DNA from: HXMU1420-13 sp965228545
GTDB lineage: Bacteria; Bacteroidota; Rhodothermia; Balneolales; Balneolaceae
DNA length: 64,000 bases
Reading direction: 5' to 3'
Assembly: GCA_965228545.1 (NCBI GenBank)
Contig: OZ245822.1
Span: 1 to 64,000, forward strand
Below the pieces are notes generated by a model, which searched no databases, was not told the origin of the DNA, and saw only the letters and a list, made by a program, of their open reading frames with translations. Position 1 is the first letter of the stretch, and each line of letters starts with the position of its first letter. Below are positions 43,942-52,559 of the stretch, in pieces. The position numbers and the translations under genes are program-made.

Positions 43942-45141
43942 TCAATTGTTCTTTTCGATTTGTTCGATAGTGGTTTCATAAAGTGCGGGGTCCCAAATCA
44001 GGCGTTGCTGGTAATCTTCCTGCATGTGATTGGAGGATAAGTGAATGAAAAAAGCAACGGGTAAGTCATCAAAAAATACAGCCTGAACGGAAGTATGTCC
44101 GTCGTAAATTGAAGTGCCAAAATCGATACCACTCAGCATGCCCATTCGGTTATCATAAATAGCTCCATAATCCGAAAACGAACGTTTAATAGGTTCAGAA
44201 TCCATCGGCCAACGAAGTTTATTTTTCACGGCTTCACTTACTTTCTCACTTATAATTTCATTATTGATCAGTTCAGCAAGTAATCCGGTAATGTCACGGG
44301 CTGTAGTATGTGGAAGTAACTCGAGCGCATCCCGCTCTTCAATAAACGACATAGACAAACGCTCATCCTCAATAAATTGCTTTCGTAGGGCATTTTGCTG
44401 TTCATCATTTATGAAGGTGTAGGCAGTTTCAATCATCTCTGCGAACAAGCTATCGCGATGCATGGCAGAGAAATAATCAAGATTCTCGCGTGCATCGGCA
44501 CTTACCGTTGGCGACACATGTGGCGCGATCACAGAATAATATCCAGAAAAAGGAACGGGCATTTCTGTGTGTACTAAATTCAGATCGGCCATCAAATTGC
44601 GAAGATTTTTTTCACCAAGCTTAAACCAGAAATAATCTGATAAAGCCAGCGAATTATATTCCAGCATCGCCCGCATTGCGTTGTCGTTGGTCACCGGCAC
44701 TTCTTCGGCAGTTAGGTATTCCATAGCACCTTCGTGTGCATTTTGGTTGATTTGAGGTAGAAGATATTTTTCAATCTCTTGTAGGTTTACCAACGCATTA
44801 GGATCTAACAGACCTTCCGAAATTTGGCGCTCATACTCGATCAGCAAGAATATATTCCCCAAAGATCCCAAAGTACTTAGCTTGTCCGGATTGTAGAAAA
44901 TACCCGAATCAGGATCGTTAACATTGTAAGATACAATGGAGAAGAACTCCGGCTTTTCACCAATAAATTCGGTGAGTGTTTTTAACGAATACGTACTTTC
45001 GATGTATTCATAACCATCGCGCATTCCATCATTGTTAGCATACAATGTTTTAAATGCAGAGTAATTTGGGATGATGACTAAGGCATATGTGGCCAACGCT
45101 ACGACCACAAATACCGCTAGAAAAAGAAATGCTCTCTTCAA
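43942..45141 (-). CDS. Serine-hydrolase-like protein lacking catalytic residues
   Basis: A 399-residue protein with an N-terminal signal-anchor helix and a class A beta-lactamase/DD-peptidase-like fold. The expected SxxK reads STLGSLGN with S93 and N96, so the general-base lysine is missing. The position of SDN reads EYN and that of KTG reads NRMG. The rest of the domain outline is still recognisable (MLEYNSLALSDYFWFKLGEKNL, SVQAVFFDDLPVAFFIHLSS). It is therefore probably a non-catalytic binder, not a pseudogene, because the frame is intact. The DUF819 transporter is next upstream (116 bp) on the same strand. Confidence 0.72.
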   Translation of the reverse strand: MKRAFLFLAVFVVVALATYALVIIPNYSAFKTLYANNDGMRDGYEYIESTYSLKTLTEFIGEKPEFFSIVSYNVNDPDSGIFYNPDKLSTLGSLGNIFLLIEYERQISEGLLDPNALVNLQEIEKYLLPQINQNAHEGAMEYLTAEEVPVTNDNAMRAMLEYNSLALSDYFWFKLGEKNLRNLMADLNLVHTEMPVPFSGYYSVIAPHVSPTVSADARENLDYFSAMHRDSLFAEMIETAYTFINDEQQNALRKQFIEDERLSMSFIEERDALELLPHTTARDITGLLAELINNEIISEKVSEAVKNKLRWPMDSEPIKRSFSDYGAIYDNRMGMLSGIDFGTSIYDGHTSVQAVFFDDLPVAFFIHLSSNHMQEDYQQRLIWDPALYETTIEQIEKNN

Positions 45142-45257
45142 AAATCTTGTGTTTTAGAATAATTTAAAGACTTTTAAGATACGCAAACCAATATTCAATT
45201 ATGAGCATTCATCTCACAAAGTATCGGAAATTACAGATACGTCGGGTGTAAATATTT

Positions 45258-46493
45258 CTAGCTAACAGCTTGCATAATAATTCCGCATAACCATGCTCCA
45301 AAGGTGCCTACACCATAGCCCAACACAGCAAGTAGCACACCTACTGGAGCTAGAGATGGCGAAAAGGCTGAAGCTACAATTGGTGCCGATGCAGCTCCAC
45401 CAACATTAGCTTGCGATCCAACCGCGGTAAAGAAAAATGGCGCTTTAATTAAATATCCAACGGTGAGAAGCACAACAACGTGAATGATAATCCAGATGAA
45501 ACCAATAATGAAAAAGCCGGGTACTTCGGTAAATGCACCAAGATCCATTTTCATACCGATGGTCATTACCAAAATGTATAAAAACAGGCTTCCCATTTTT
45601 GAAGCACCTGCGCCCTCAAGCTCCCGTTGTTTGGTAAAACTCATTGCAAAACCACCTAATGTTGCGGTTACAACAATCCAGAAAAATGACGAGTTAAAAC
45701 TGAGACGACTCAAAAGCTCAGAATTATCGTTAACCCAGGGAGCTACTAAATCTCCAATTACATGACCTAATGCCGTGATCCCAAAAGCAATCGCACCCAT
45801 TTTTACAAAATCTACCAGCGTTGGTACTTTGGCGATGCTCGCTTGATAATCAGCCACACTCTTTTTTAATCGTTCGATAGCAGATGAATCCGCTTTAAAC
45901 CATTTGTCGATGGTTCCACTCATTCCGGCGCCATAAAGGATGAAAGCCATCCAGATGTTGGCAACAATAATATCGACGGTAATCATGGCGCTGAACAGTG
46001 TGTCGCTGGGCTGAAATACCTCGTACATCGCCGTTTGGTTTGCACCTCCACCAATCCAACTTCCGGCTACAGTAGATAGTCCACGCCATACTTCTTCGGG
46101 ACCTGCACCTGCTGTAATTTCCGGATTAATAGCACTCACAATCATTAATGCAATCGGCCCACCTATGATGATGCCTGTTGTACCGGCAAAGAACATGGCT
46201 ACGGCTTTCCATCCCAGATTCATGATTGCCTTTAAATCAATACTAAGCGTAAGCAGCACCAAACTTGCCGGCAGTAAATAGCGCGAAGCCATGTAATACA
46301 AATTCGATTCATTCGGATCAATTACCCCCAATGATGTAAATACAGATGGAATAAAGTAACACAACAGTAAAGACGGCACGAAGCGATAAAACTTCTTTAA
46401 ACCGGGCTTAGAACTGTGTGAAGTGACAAAAATGGTAGCCAAAATGGCCATCAGAAGTCCGAATACTACAGCATCGTTAGTGATTAATGGCAT
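45258..46493 (-). CDS. DUF819 family membrane protein
   Basis: A 411-residue polytopic membrane protein, about 10-12 hydrophobic segments, of the DUF819 (YjcL-type) family, with the signature SWIGGGANQTAM at about 145-156 and a repeated VGGAASAPIVASAFSP near the end. The inverted-repeat-like architecture resembles small-solute transporters. I start at the ATG 46493; a TTG two codons upstream is possible. Close to a serine-hydrolase-like gene and an esterase, so a role in uptake of a wall or peptide fragment is only a guess. Confidence 0.85.
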   Translation of the reverse strand: MPLITNDAVVFGLLMAILATIFVTSHSSKPGLKKFYRFVPSLLLCYFIPSVFTSLGVIDPNESNLYYMASRYLLPASLVLLTLSIDLKAIMNLGWKAVAMFFAGTTGIIIGGPIALMIVSAINPEITAGAGPEEVWRGLSTVAGSWIGGGANQTAMYEVFQPSDTLFSAMITVDIIVANIWMAFILYGAGMSGTIDKWFKADSSAIERLKKSVADYQASIAKVPTLVDFVKMGAIAFGITALGHVIGDLVAPWVNDNSELLSRLSFNSSFFWIVVTATLGGFAMSFTKQRELEGAGASKMGSLFLYILVMTIGMKMDLGAFTEVPGFFIIGFIWIIIHVVVLLTVGYLIKAPFFFTAVGSQANVGGAASAPIVASAFSPSLAPVGVLLAVLGYGVGTFGAWLCGIIMQAVS

Positions 46494-46537
46494 GATCAAT
46501 GATTAGATTATGAATTGCCGTTGAGGATAAGATGAAA

Positions 46538-46689
46538 GTTACAAAGTTACAAAGGCATTGAATATTCGATAACCAATAAGAAATAAAAAATGCACATCAA
46601 AAAGCACAGCCTTACTGGGAGTGTAACTTTGTAACTCTGGCACTTTGTAACTCTGTAATTCTGTTACGCTGTAATTCTGGCACTTTGAA
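46538..46689. repeat. Inverted and degenerate repeats between DUF819 and esterase genes
   Basis: A 13-bp exact inverted pair, gttacaaagttac (46538-46550) and gtaactttgtaac (46623-46635), encloses about 72 bp. The right arm continues as a degenerate tandem array of ctttgtaactctg and ctgtaattctggca units up to 46689. The stretch of about 200 bp between the two genes contains no coding frame. Confidence 0.6.
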
Positions 46690-46695
46690 ACACTT

Positions 46696-47898
46696 CTACT
46701 CCCCAAAAAATTGAATCAGAATATCATCAAGTTGAGTTCGCCATGCGCCCCAGGAATGGCCTTCATTAACTTCCAGATAAGTGAATTCGAGGTTTTTTTC
46801 TTTGAATATGGTTTTCATCGTTCGGGCATCAATTGTATTGTCGCCAATGGTACCAACGCTCATGTAAATGTTCAGTCTATCAACCTCAGTTTGCTTTACG
46901 AGTTCATAAATATCTTCTCGATACCAAAATGCGGGCGCTTGTATGGCCACGTTACCAAAAATATCAGGACGAGAAAAAGCAAAATAGGTAGCGTTTAGCC
47001 CACCGAGCGAAGTTCCAAGAATTGCACGGTCTTCTTTTTTGGGTGAGACTTTGTATTTATTTTCGATAGTTGGGATGAGTTCTTCAACAAAAAAGTTCAG
47101 GTAATCTTCGTTGTTACCCATTTCGTCCATACGTCGATTAATATCAGGATTTGAAGGATCGAGTGGGTTCACAAAAACAGCCATTAAAGGTTCAATAAGC
47201 TCTTTATCGATCAGGTTATCTAACACAATTACCATCGAACCTAAATTATCGTCGCTGTATTCTTGTCCATCAGTCACATAAATAACGGGCAATTCGTCAG
47301 TGTTTTCATATCCATTAGGGTTGTATACCTGATAACTCACAGTATAGCCTAACTGCTGACTTTCTAGCATTTGAGGCTCCCATAATAACCCCTTGTTAGT
47401 TTCCGGCGATCGAAATGTTAAAGACTCCGGCTTCCAATCCGGCATTCGAAGTTCAGAATTAGGTCCGAACCCGCTCCACTGTTGATGAGGATTTGCAGGA
47501 TCAAGTATCCATTCAGATTCGTTGAGAGTGATCTTATAATCTAGTCGTGCATCGGATGGGAATTCGGTAGTTGCTACCCATAAATCTGTGTTTCCAATCT
47601 GTTCTCCGTTTATTTGTACCGATTTATTACCACCCCAAGAATTAAAATCGCCATTCCAGCTAACGGTTTCTGCTTCACCTTTGTAAAGGAAAATTACCGT
47701 AGAATCGCTGGTATATGGAATCTGATCAAGCGCAGCCAATTCTTGCCAAAGTTCATCAGCTTTTTGTTGTGCTTGTTCATTATTTGAGATTTGTTCGATG
47801 TCTTTTATTCGTTGCTGAACTTCATTGGAAGAGTTCAGATTATCCCCCGAGCAGCTGATCAAAACAATAGAAAAAAGAAAAACACAGAATAATCGCAT
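46696..47898 (-). CDS. Enterochelin-esterase-like lipoprotein (alpha/beta hydrolase)
   Basis: A lipoprotein (lipobox LISC at about residue 16) of 400 residues. An early-set/CBM48-like beta domain (VSWNGDFNSWGG, about 80-160) precedes an alpha/beta-hydrolase domain of the Fes/IroE/esterase D group: VIYVTDGQEY, nucleophile serine in GTSLGGLNAT and the final histidine in EGHSWGAWR. This domain pair is typical of esterases acting on siderophores or carbohydrate esters. No siderophore genes are nearby, so a carbohydrate ester target is equally possible. Confidence 0.86.
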   Translation of the reverse strand: MRLFCVFLFSIVLISCSGDNLNSSNEVQQRIKDIEQISNNEQAQQKADELWQELAALDQIPYTSDSTVIFLYKGEAETVSWNGDFNSWGGNKSVQINGEQIGNTDLWVATTEFPSDARLDYKITLNESEWILDPANPHQQWSGFGPNSELRMPDWKPESLTFRSPETNKGLLWEPQMLESQQLGYTVSYQVYNPNGYENTDELPVIYVTDGQEYSDDNLGSMVIVLDNLIDKELIEPLMAVFVNPLDPSNPDINRRMDEMGNNEDYLNFFVEELIPTIENKYKVSPKKEDRAILGTSLGGLNATYFAFSRPDIFGNVAIQAPAFWYREDIYELVKQTEVDRLNIYMSVGTIGDNTIDARTMKTIFKEKNLEFTYLEVNEGHSWGAWRTQLDDILIQFFGE

Positions 47899-48005
47899 GT
47901 TATAAAAGTGATTGAATATTCGAGACCTGATACTTCAAAAATACATAATGGATTCATCTAAACTCTCATTATTTTGTGTGTTCATCACAATTTCACTCAT
48001 TCTAT

Positions 48006-49331
48006 ATGATCGTTTCTAAATTTGGCGGAACCAGTGTTGGTACGTATGAGGCTATGGTTCACAGTGCAGGTATTGTAGCCGACAATCCCGAGCGCAGGTT
48101 GATTGTGATAAGTGCAACGGCGGGAACCACGAACGATTTAGTGGCGTTGGAAAGCCCAAATCTGACCTCAACCGAGCGCGAACAATTGATACATGATATC
48201 GAGAATCGGCATTTAACGATAATCTCTAATCTTGAGAACCGAAAAATTCTGATTTCAACGCTACAACGGCAGTTATCAGAACTGCGGGCTCATCTCGAGC
48301 AATTTGGTAGAGACAAACGGTGGAAAGACAAATTGTACGCATTTGGCGAGTTGATAAGTACCCGAATCTTTACCGAAGTATTGCGGCAACATAGTGTTGA
48401 TGCAGAATGGTTGGATGCCAGAAAAATTATCAAAACCGACTCGACTTTTGGAAATGCCACTCCCGACCTTACGATGATTAAAAAGAAAACAGATCAGTTT
48501 TTAACCACAGATAAGGTTTATTTAACGCAGGGATTTATTGGATCTGATATTTTCGGTAGCACTACAACGCTTGGGCGCGGTGGAAGCGATTACTCGGCAG
48601 CACTTTTTGCAGAAGCGGTAAAAGCAGACCAACTCGAAATATGGACCGATGTAGCCGGGGTATATTCAACAGATCCTCGTTTAGTTAGAGAAGCAAAACC
48701 CATCTCAGAAATTAGTTTCGATGAAGCGGCAGAGTTATCGGTATTTGGTGGAAAAGTACTTCATCCTGCTACCTTAAAACCTGCTATGCGATCTGCGATT
48801 AAAGTTCGGGTGGCAGATAGTAAACGCCCGGAAATTCCAGGAACCTTTATTGTAACTAACACCGAGAAAGAACCGGTTGTCAGAGCTATTTCTTTGCGGA
48901 AAGATCAGACGTTATTAACGGTTAGAAGCTTGGCAATGCTTCATCAGCATGGATTTTTAGCGAAATTGTTTAATGTATTGGCCGAGAATAAAATTTCGGT
49001 TGATCTGGTAACAACTTCCGAGGTGAGTGTATCGCTTACGCTCGATACAGCGATGAAAGCTTCAAATAAGGTTGAGTTAACAGAGCAAGTATACCGGCAG
49101 CTTAATGAGTTTTGTGATGTGGAAGTGGAAAAAAACCTCTCACTCATAGCTCTAATTGGAAACCGCCTAAATGTGACGTCGGGCATCAGTGGCCAGCTAT
49201 TCAGTTTGCTTAAAGAGTTTAATATTCGATTAGTATGCCATGGAGCCTCTGCGCATAATCTTTGTTTTTTAGTGGATGAAAATAAGGCGGAAGAAATTGT
49301 TCAAATCATCCATAAAAAGTTTATTGAATAG
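48006..49331 (+). CDS. lysC: Aspartokinase (lysine-sensitive type)
   Basis: Phosphorylates aspartate, first step toward lysine, methionine and threonine. Signature KFGGTSVG at 5-12, GRGGSDYSAALFA at about 188 and the C-terminal double ACT domain (LTVRSLAMLHQHGFLAKLF, SLIALIGNRLN). The ATG at 48006 gives MIVSKFGGTSVG; an upstream in-frame GTG/ATG region at 47976 would add ten residues not in the family. About 441 residues, single-function, like E. coli LysC. It is followed by dapB and dapA. No lysine riboswitch could be recognised in the 107-bp upstream region. Confidence 0.94.
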   Translation: MIVSKFGGTSVGTYEAMVHSAGIVADNPERRLIVISATAGTTNDLVALESPNLTSTEREQLIHDIENRHLTIISNLENRKILISTLQRQLSELRAHLEQFGRDKRWKDKLYAFGELISTRIFTEVLRQHSVDAEWLDARKIIKTDSTFGNATPDLTMIKKKTDQFLTTDKVYLTQGFIGSDIFGSTTTLGRGGSDYSAALFAEAVKADQLEIWTDVAGVYSTDPRLVREAKPISEISFDEAAELSVFGGKVLHPATLKPAMRSAIKVRVADSKRPEIPGTFIVTNTEKEPVVRAISLRKDQTLLTVRSLAMLHQHGFLAKLFNVLAENKISVDLVTTSEVSVSLTLDTAMKASNKVELTEQVYRQLNEFCDVEVEKNLSLIALIGNRLNVTSGISGQLFSLLKEFNIRLVCHGASAHNLCFLVDENKAEEIVQIIHKKFIE

Positions 49332-49395
49332 AGAAAGTGATCCCAACACTCGTGCTCATCCCTCAAACCTTATACCCCATACCTAATCCTAGCTC

Positions 49396-50070
49396 ATGAA
49401 AATATCTGTAATTGGTACCGGTAAAACCGGAAGTAAAGTCATCGAGTTATTAGGTGAGCGACTATTGCATACCTTCGATGAATCCAATCCTCCTACCAAA
49501 GAACAACTTTCTGAGGCGGACGCAGTAATTATTTTTGTCCCCGGTGATGCTGTTAATGAGATTTTAGAAACCGTGTTAGCCTCCGGAACACCTGCCGCTT
49601 GGGGAAGTACCGGTTTCGAATGGCCGGAAGATCTTGACCGTAGAGTTCAGGCATTACGAACTAAATGGGTGCTGGCAACAAACTTTAGTCTAGGGATGAA
49701 TCTCATCCGAAAAGCGATACAAAGTATGAGTACAGGCGTGGGAGTGTTAAAAGATCCAGCATTTCACATCCATGAAGTCCATCATATCCATAAAAAAGAT
49801 GCACCCAGCGGTACTGCGATTTCTTGGAAAGAATGGCTTAATCAACCCGTAAACGTAGCTTCCGAAAGAAAAGGAGATGTAAATGGAATTCACGAACTTA
49901 CCATAAAAACTGCCACCGAAGAAATCACTCTAAAACATGATGCCCTTGATCGGTCGATCTTTGCAGAAGGAGCCATTTGGGCAGCAGAACAATTAGTTCA
50001 CAATGAGCATATAAGCGAAGGAGTTCATACCTTCGGTGAACTTTTTGACCGCGTAACTCAAACTAAATGA
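49396..50070 (+). CDS. dapB: 4-hydroxy-tetrahydrodipicolinate reductase
   Basis: NAD(P)H-dependent reductase of lysine/diaminopimelate synthesis. The dinucleotide loop VIGTGKTGSK is at 5-14 and the catalytic HHIHKKDAPSGTA (His and Lys) at about 134-146. At 224 residues it is somewhat shorter than E. coli DapB (273), a form seen in Bacteroidota and relatives. The stop overlaps the dapA ATG as ATGA, so the genes are translated together. Confidence 0.92.
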   Translation: MKISVIGTGKTGSKVIELLGERLLHTFDESNPPTKEQLSEADAVIIFVPGDAVNEILETVLASGTPAAWGSTGFEWPEDLDRRVQALRTKWVLATNFSLGMNLIRKAIQSMSTGVGVLKDPAFHIHEVHHIHKKDAPSGTAISWKEWLNQPVNVASERKGDVNGIHELTIKTATEEITLKHDALDRSIFAEGAIWAAEQLVHNEHISEGVHTFGELFDRVTQTK

Positions 50071-50963
50071 TGTCACCACAATTTCCTCTATGGACCGCCA
50101 TAGTTACCCCAATGAATGATTATGCCGAGATCGATTACGATAGTCTGGAGTCGGTTATCAGAGAACAGGAAGTAGCCGGAAACGGAATTTTAATCTTGGG
50201 AAGTACTGGTGAGGGATTAAATCTTAATCTTGAGGAAAAAAAGGAAATAGTAAAATTTACGAAAGCATTAAATCCTGTAGTTCCGGTGATGGTGGGAATA
50301 GGTGGATTCAATCTTGAAGCCCAAATTGAGTTTATCAAATTTTGTGATGATCAAAAAGTAGAAGCGTTTTTACTCGTTCAACCCATTTACGCCAAACCCG
50401 GAAAAATCGGGCAGTACACATGGTTTAAATCTTTGATGAATGAGACAAAAACACCGTGTATGATTTATAATGTACCATCAAGAGCAGGCCGAAAAATGGA
50501 TCCCGGAGTTCCTGCGATGTTGTTTAAAGAATTCGATCACTACATGGGTTTGAAAGAGGCGAGTGGAAGCATCGTAGAATTTGCGGCTTTTAGGGATGCG
50601 GCTGCCGAAGCTCCACTCTACTGTGGCGATGATAACCTGATTAAAGAGTTCGTAGAACTTGGTGCTGTGGGGCATGTTTCAGTTGCTTCAAATGCATGGC
50701 CAAAACAAACGAAAATGTATTTTGAACTTGCTTTAAAAGGGGAGACCACAAAATTGTTTGATGAGTGGGTTGCCTGTGCCGACTTACTGTTCGATGCTCC
50801 AAGTCCGACACCGGTAAAAGCACTGTTATTTCACAAAGGATGGATAAATACTGATCAGGTTCGAATGCCTTTAATGCGAGAAGATTTATCTAGCGAAACA
50901 GAGGAAGCTCTTATTGAAGCCGATCGAAAGATAAATCATTGGTTTGATGTACTCTCGGATTAA
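50067..50963 (+). CDS. dapA: 4-hydroxy-tetrahydrodipicolinate synthase
   Basis: Class I aldolase condensing pyruvate with aspartate semialdehyde. Motifs are LILGSTGEGLNL at about 43-54, catalytic Tyr in YNVPSRAG and Schiff-base Lys in GLKEASGS. 298 residues. It overlaps dapB by 4 bp (a second ATG one codon on is equally good) and ends the lysC-dapB-dapA operon. Confidence 0.95.
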   Translation: MMSPQFPLWTAIVTPMNDYAEIDYDSLESVIREQEVAGNGILILGSTGEGLNLNLEEKKEIVKFTKALNPVVPVMVGIGGFNLEAQIEFIKFCDDQKVEAFLLVQPIYAKPGKIGQYTWFKSLMNETKTPCMIYNVPSRAGRKMDPGVPAMLFKEFDHYMGLKEASGSIVEFAAFRDAAAEAPLYCGDDNLIKEFVELGAVGHVSVASNAWPKQTKMYFELALKGETTKLFDEWVACADLLFDAPSPTPVKALLFHKGWINTDQVRMPLMREDLSSETEEALIEADRKINHWFDVLSD

Positions 50964-51031
50964 TTTTCTTTACTCACTATTCTTAGCAGTAGGTAACAGA
51001 GCTTATTGTTAAGAAACTGTAGTTTTTAAAA

Positions 51032-51505
51032 TTACTGTTCAAAATGATAAGCCACTTTAAGGTAAATTTGATGGTATGAAGTAAGATTTGAGCTTGAAAT
51101 TGTTACCTCATTCCCAGCTTCACCAGATTTACAAGCAGTCTCAACACTTTCTAAGTCCAATTTTGGTCCAACTTCTTCCCAACTTAGAAATGCTTCTGAA
51201 CTTGTGGCTTCAAAATCAAATTTGGGTGTTGCAAAATAATGGTAGTAACTTTCAGAAGATTGTCCATCAGTTTGGACAGCAATTGCCCATGTTTGGCATT
51301 TCTTATTGGTTTCAAAGGTGAGGTACCTATTTGTATGTCTAATCTCACCCTCGTGTTCAAGATGCATAGATACACCGATAATAAGATTTTCTTCAGCAAC
51401 TTCGGTTTCGTTGGAGTCGATTTGGGTTATGTCATTACATTGAACTCCGAATGCCATTACTAACAATATCAATGCAAAAGAAATATTTTTTTGTGTTTTA
51501 AACAT
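51032..51505 (-). CDS. Small putative lipoprotein, unknown function
   Basis: A 157-residue protein starting at the ATG 51505 (gaggtc upstream as a possible ribosome binding site); an ATG-like start at 51562 adds 19 residues without signal character. Hydrophobic stretch then lipobox GVQC near residue 23. The mature part is beta-rich with two cysteines (NKKCQTWAIAV and ETACKSGEAG), likely a disulfide. I recognise no family. It is single and convergent with dapA. Confidence 0.65.
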   Translation of the reverse strand: MFKTQKNISFALILLVMAFGVQCNDITQIDSNETEVAEENLIIGVSMHLEHEGEIRHTNRYLTFETNKKCQTWAIAVQTDGQSSESYYHYFATPKFDFEATSSEAFLSWEEVGPKLDLESVETACKSGEAGNEVTISSSNLTSYHQIYLKVAYHFEQ

Positions 51506-51639
51506 TTTGGACCTCAAATTAGTGAGAGATTTGTTACGAAAACTTATTGCTAAGCTACTCATTTGAATATCAATATTTACGTCTATAAAGATAAAATATT
51601 ATTCTGTGGCTTTAAATAATTTAAACTATGTGCTTAATT

Positions 51640-52104
51640 TTAAAGTTCAATCATACGGTAATTGACCAATTCTACACCGTTAACCCTTTTAATATTTTCT
51701 TTTAATACCTCAAATCCTTTAGCTTCGAAAAACGGACGGGCTGTAATACTAACATCAGACTGTAGTTTATAAAATCCTTGTCGTAGGGATTCCAATTTCA
51801 ATGCGTCAAATAACTGTGTGGCGATTCCCTTTTTCTGATGTTTGTAATGCACGTACATAAAATCCAGATAATCGCCATCGTCTAGAGCACCGAATCCTAC
51901 CACTTCGTCCTCATAAATTGCAACCAAAGTGTATTGATAATTTACCAATCGTAGCCAGCGATCTTTATTTTCTATTGAGTTGGTCCAAGCTTCAATTTGT
52001 TCCTTCGAATAATCGGGAGAGCAGGTAGTACGTATCGTATCTTGAAAAAGAGACTGCAGTTGTGTTAGATCTTCGGAATTCGATTTTCGTATTTGTATAT
52101 CCAT
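51640..52104 (-). CDS. GNAT family N-acetyltransferase
   Basis: A 154-residue GNAT enzyme. It begins IQIRKSNSEDLTQLQSLF, and the acetyl-CoA segment FMYVHYKHQKKGIATQLFDAL is at about 88-108, followed by FEAKGFEVLKENI, typical of the YafP/RimI-like class. Target unknown. It lies in a run of small minus-strand genes. Confidence 0.87.
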   Translation of the reverse strand: MDIQIRKSNSEDLTQLQSLFQDTIRTTCSPDYSKEQIEAWTNSIENKDRWLRLVNYQYTLVAIYEDEVVGFGALDDGDYLDFMYVHYKHQKKGIATQLFDALKLESLRQGFYKLQSDVSITARPFFEAKGFEVLKENIKRVNGVELVNYRMIEL

Positions 52105-52227
52105 TGCGGATAATACACTTCCTTATGGCCAGATAAAATCTAAATGAACAGGGTTTAATAGAATATCAAAGATTACTGACTTTTGATCAGAGGAATGGTA
52201 GAATGCCCAGCCGACACGGAAAATTCT

Positions 52228-52401
52228 TTATGGCTGTACTTTAATCTCTTCTTCAACAAACATTAGCGTTGTACCAATACTTACGCCGAGTCCAATACCT
52301 AAACTTATCCAGAGTGCGGGTTGCATGGTAATAAATCCGATAACGAGTCCAGTAAAAAAGCCTATCAGCAGTGAGTGGAGTACATGTTTTTCAGCTTTCA
52401 T
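52228..52401 (-). CDS. Glycine-rich mini membrane protein C (57 aa)
   Basis: The ATG at 52401-52399 opens a 57-codon frame ending at 52228. A basic start (MKAEKHVLHS) leads to LLIGFFTGLVIGFIT and ALWISLGIGLGVSIG, then an acidic tail. The ALWISLGIGLG block aligns with the IWIALGVVLG and LWLALGVVFG blocks of the genes at 15796 and 16844, so this is a third family member 35 kb away. Function unknown. Confidence 0.72.
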   Translation of the reverse strand: MKAEKHVLHSLLIGFFTGLVIGFITMQPALWISLGIGLGVSIGTTLMFVEEEIKVQP

Positions 52402-52559
52402 GGTATTGTGTGCTATTGTGTTGAATATTTGAAGCTGCGATTATTACGGCAATACAAACCCAAAGTTCCTTTAGTTCATTTTTTTCTTAAAACTTAATGT
52501 GGCGATGCAATTTCATGATTCTTATGTTCGCAAAAACAGCATAGAATAAATTGAACAAT

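Noticed and set aside
47899..48005. Lysine riboswitch upstream of lysC
   Set aside because: The available space is about 107 bp and no L-box-like conserved helices were recognised.
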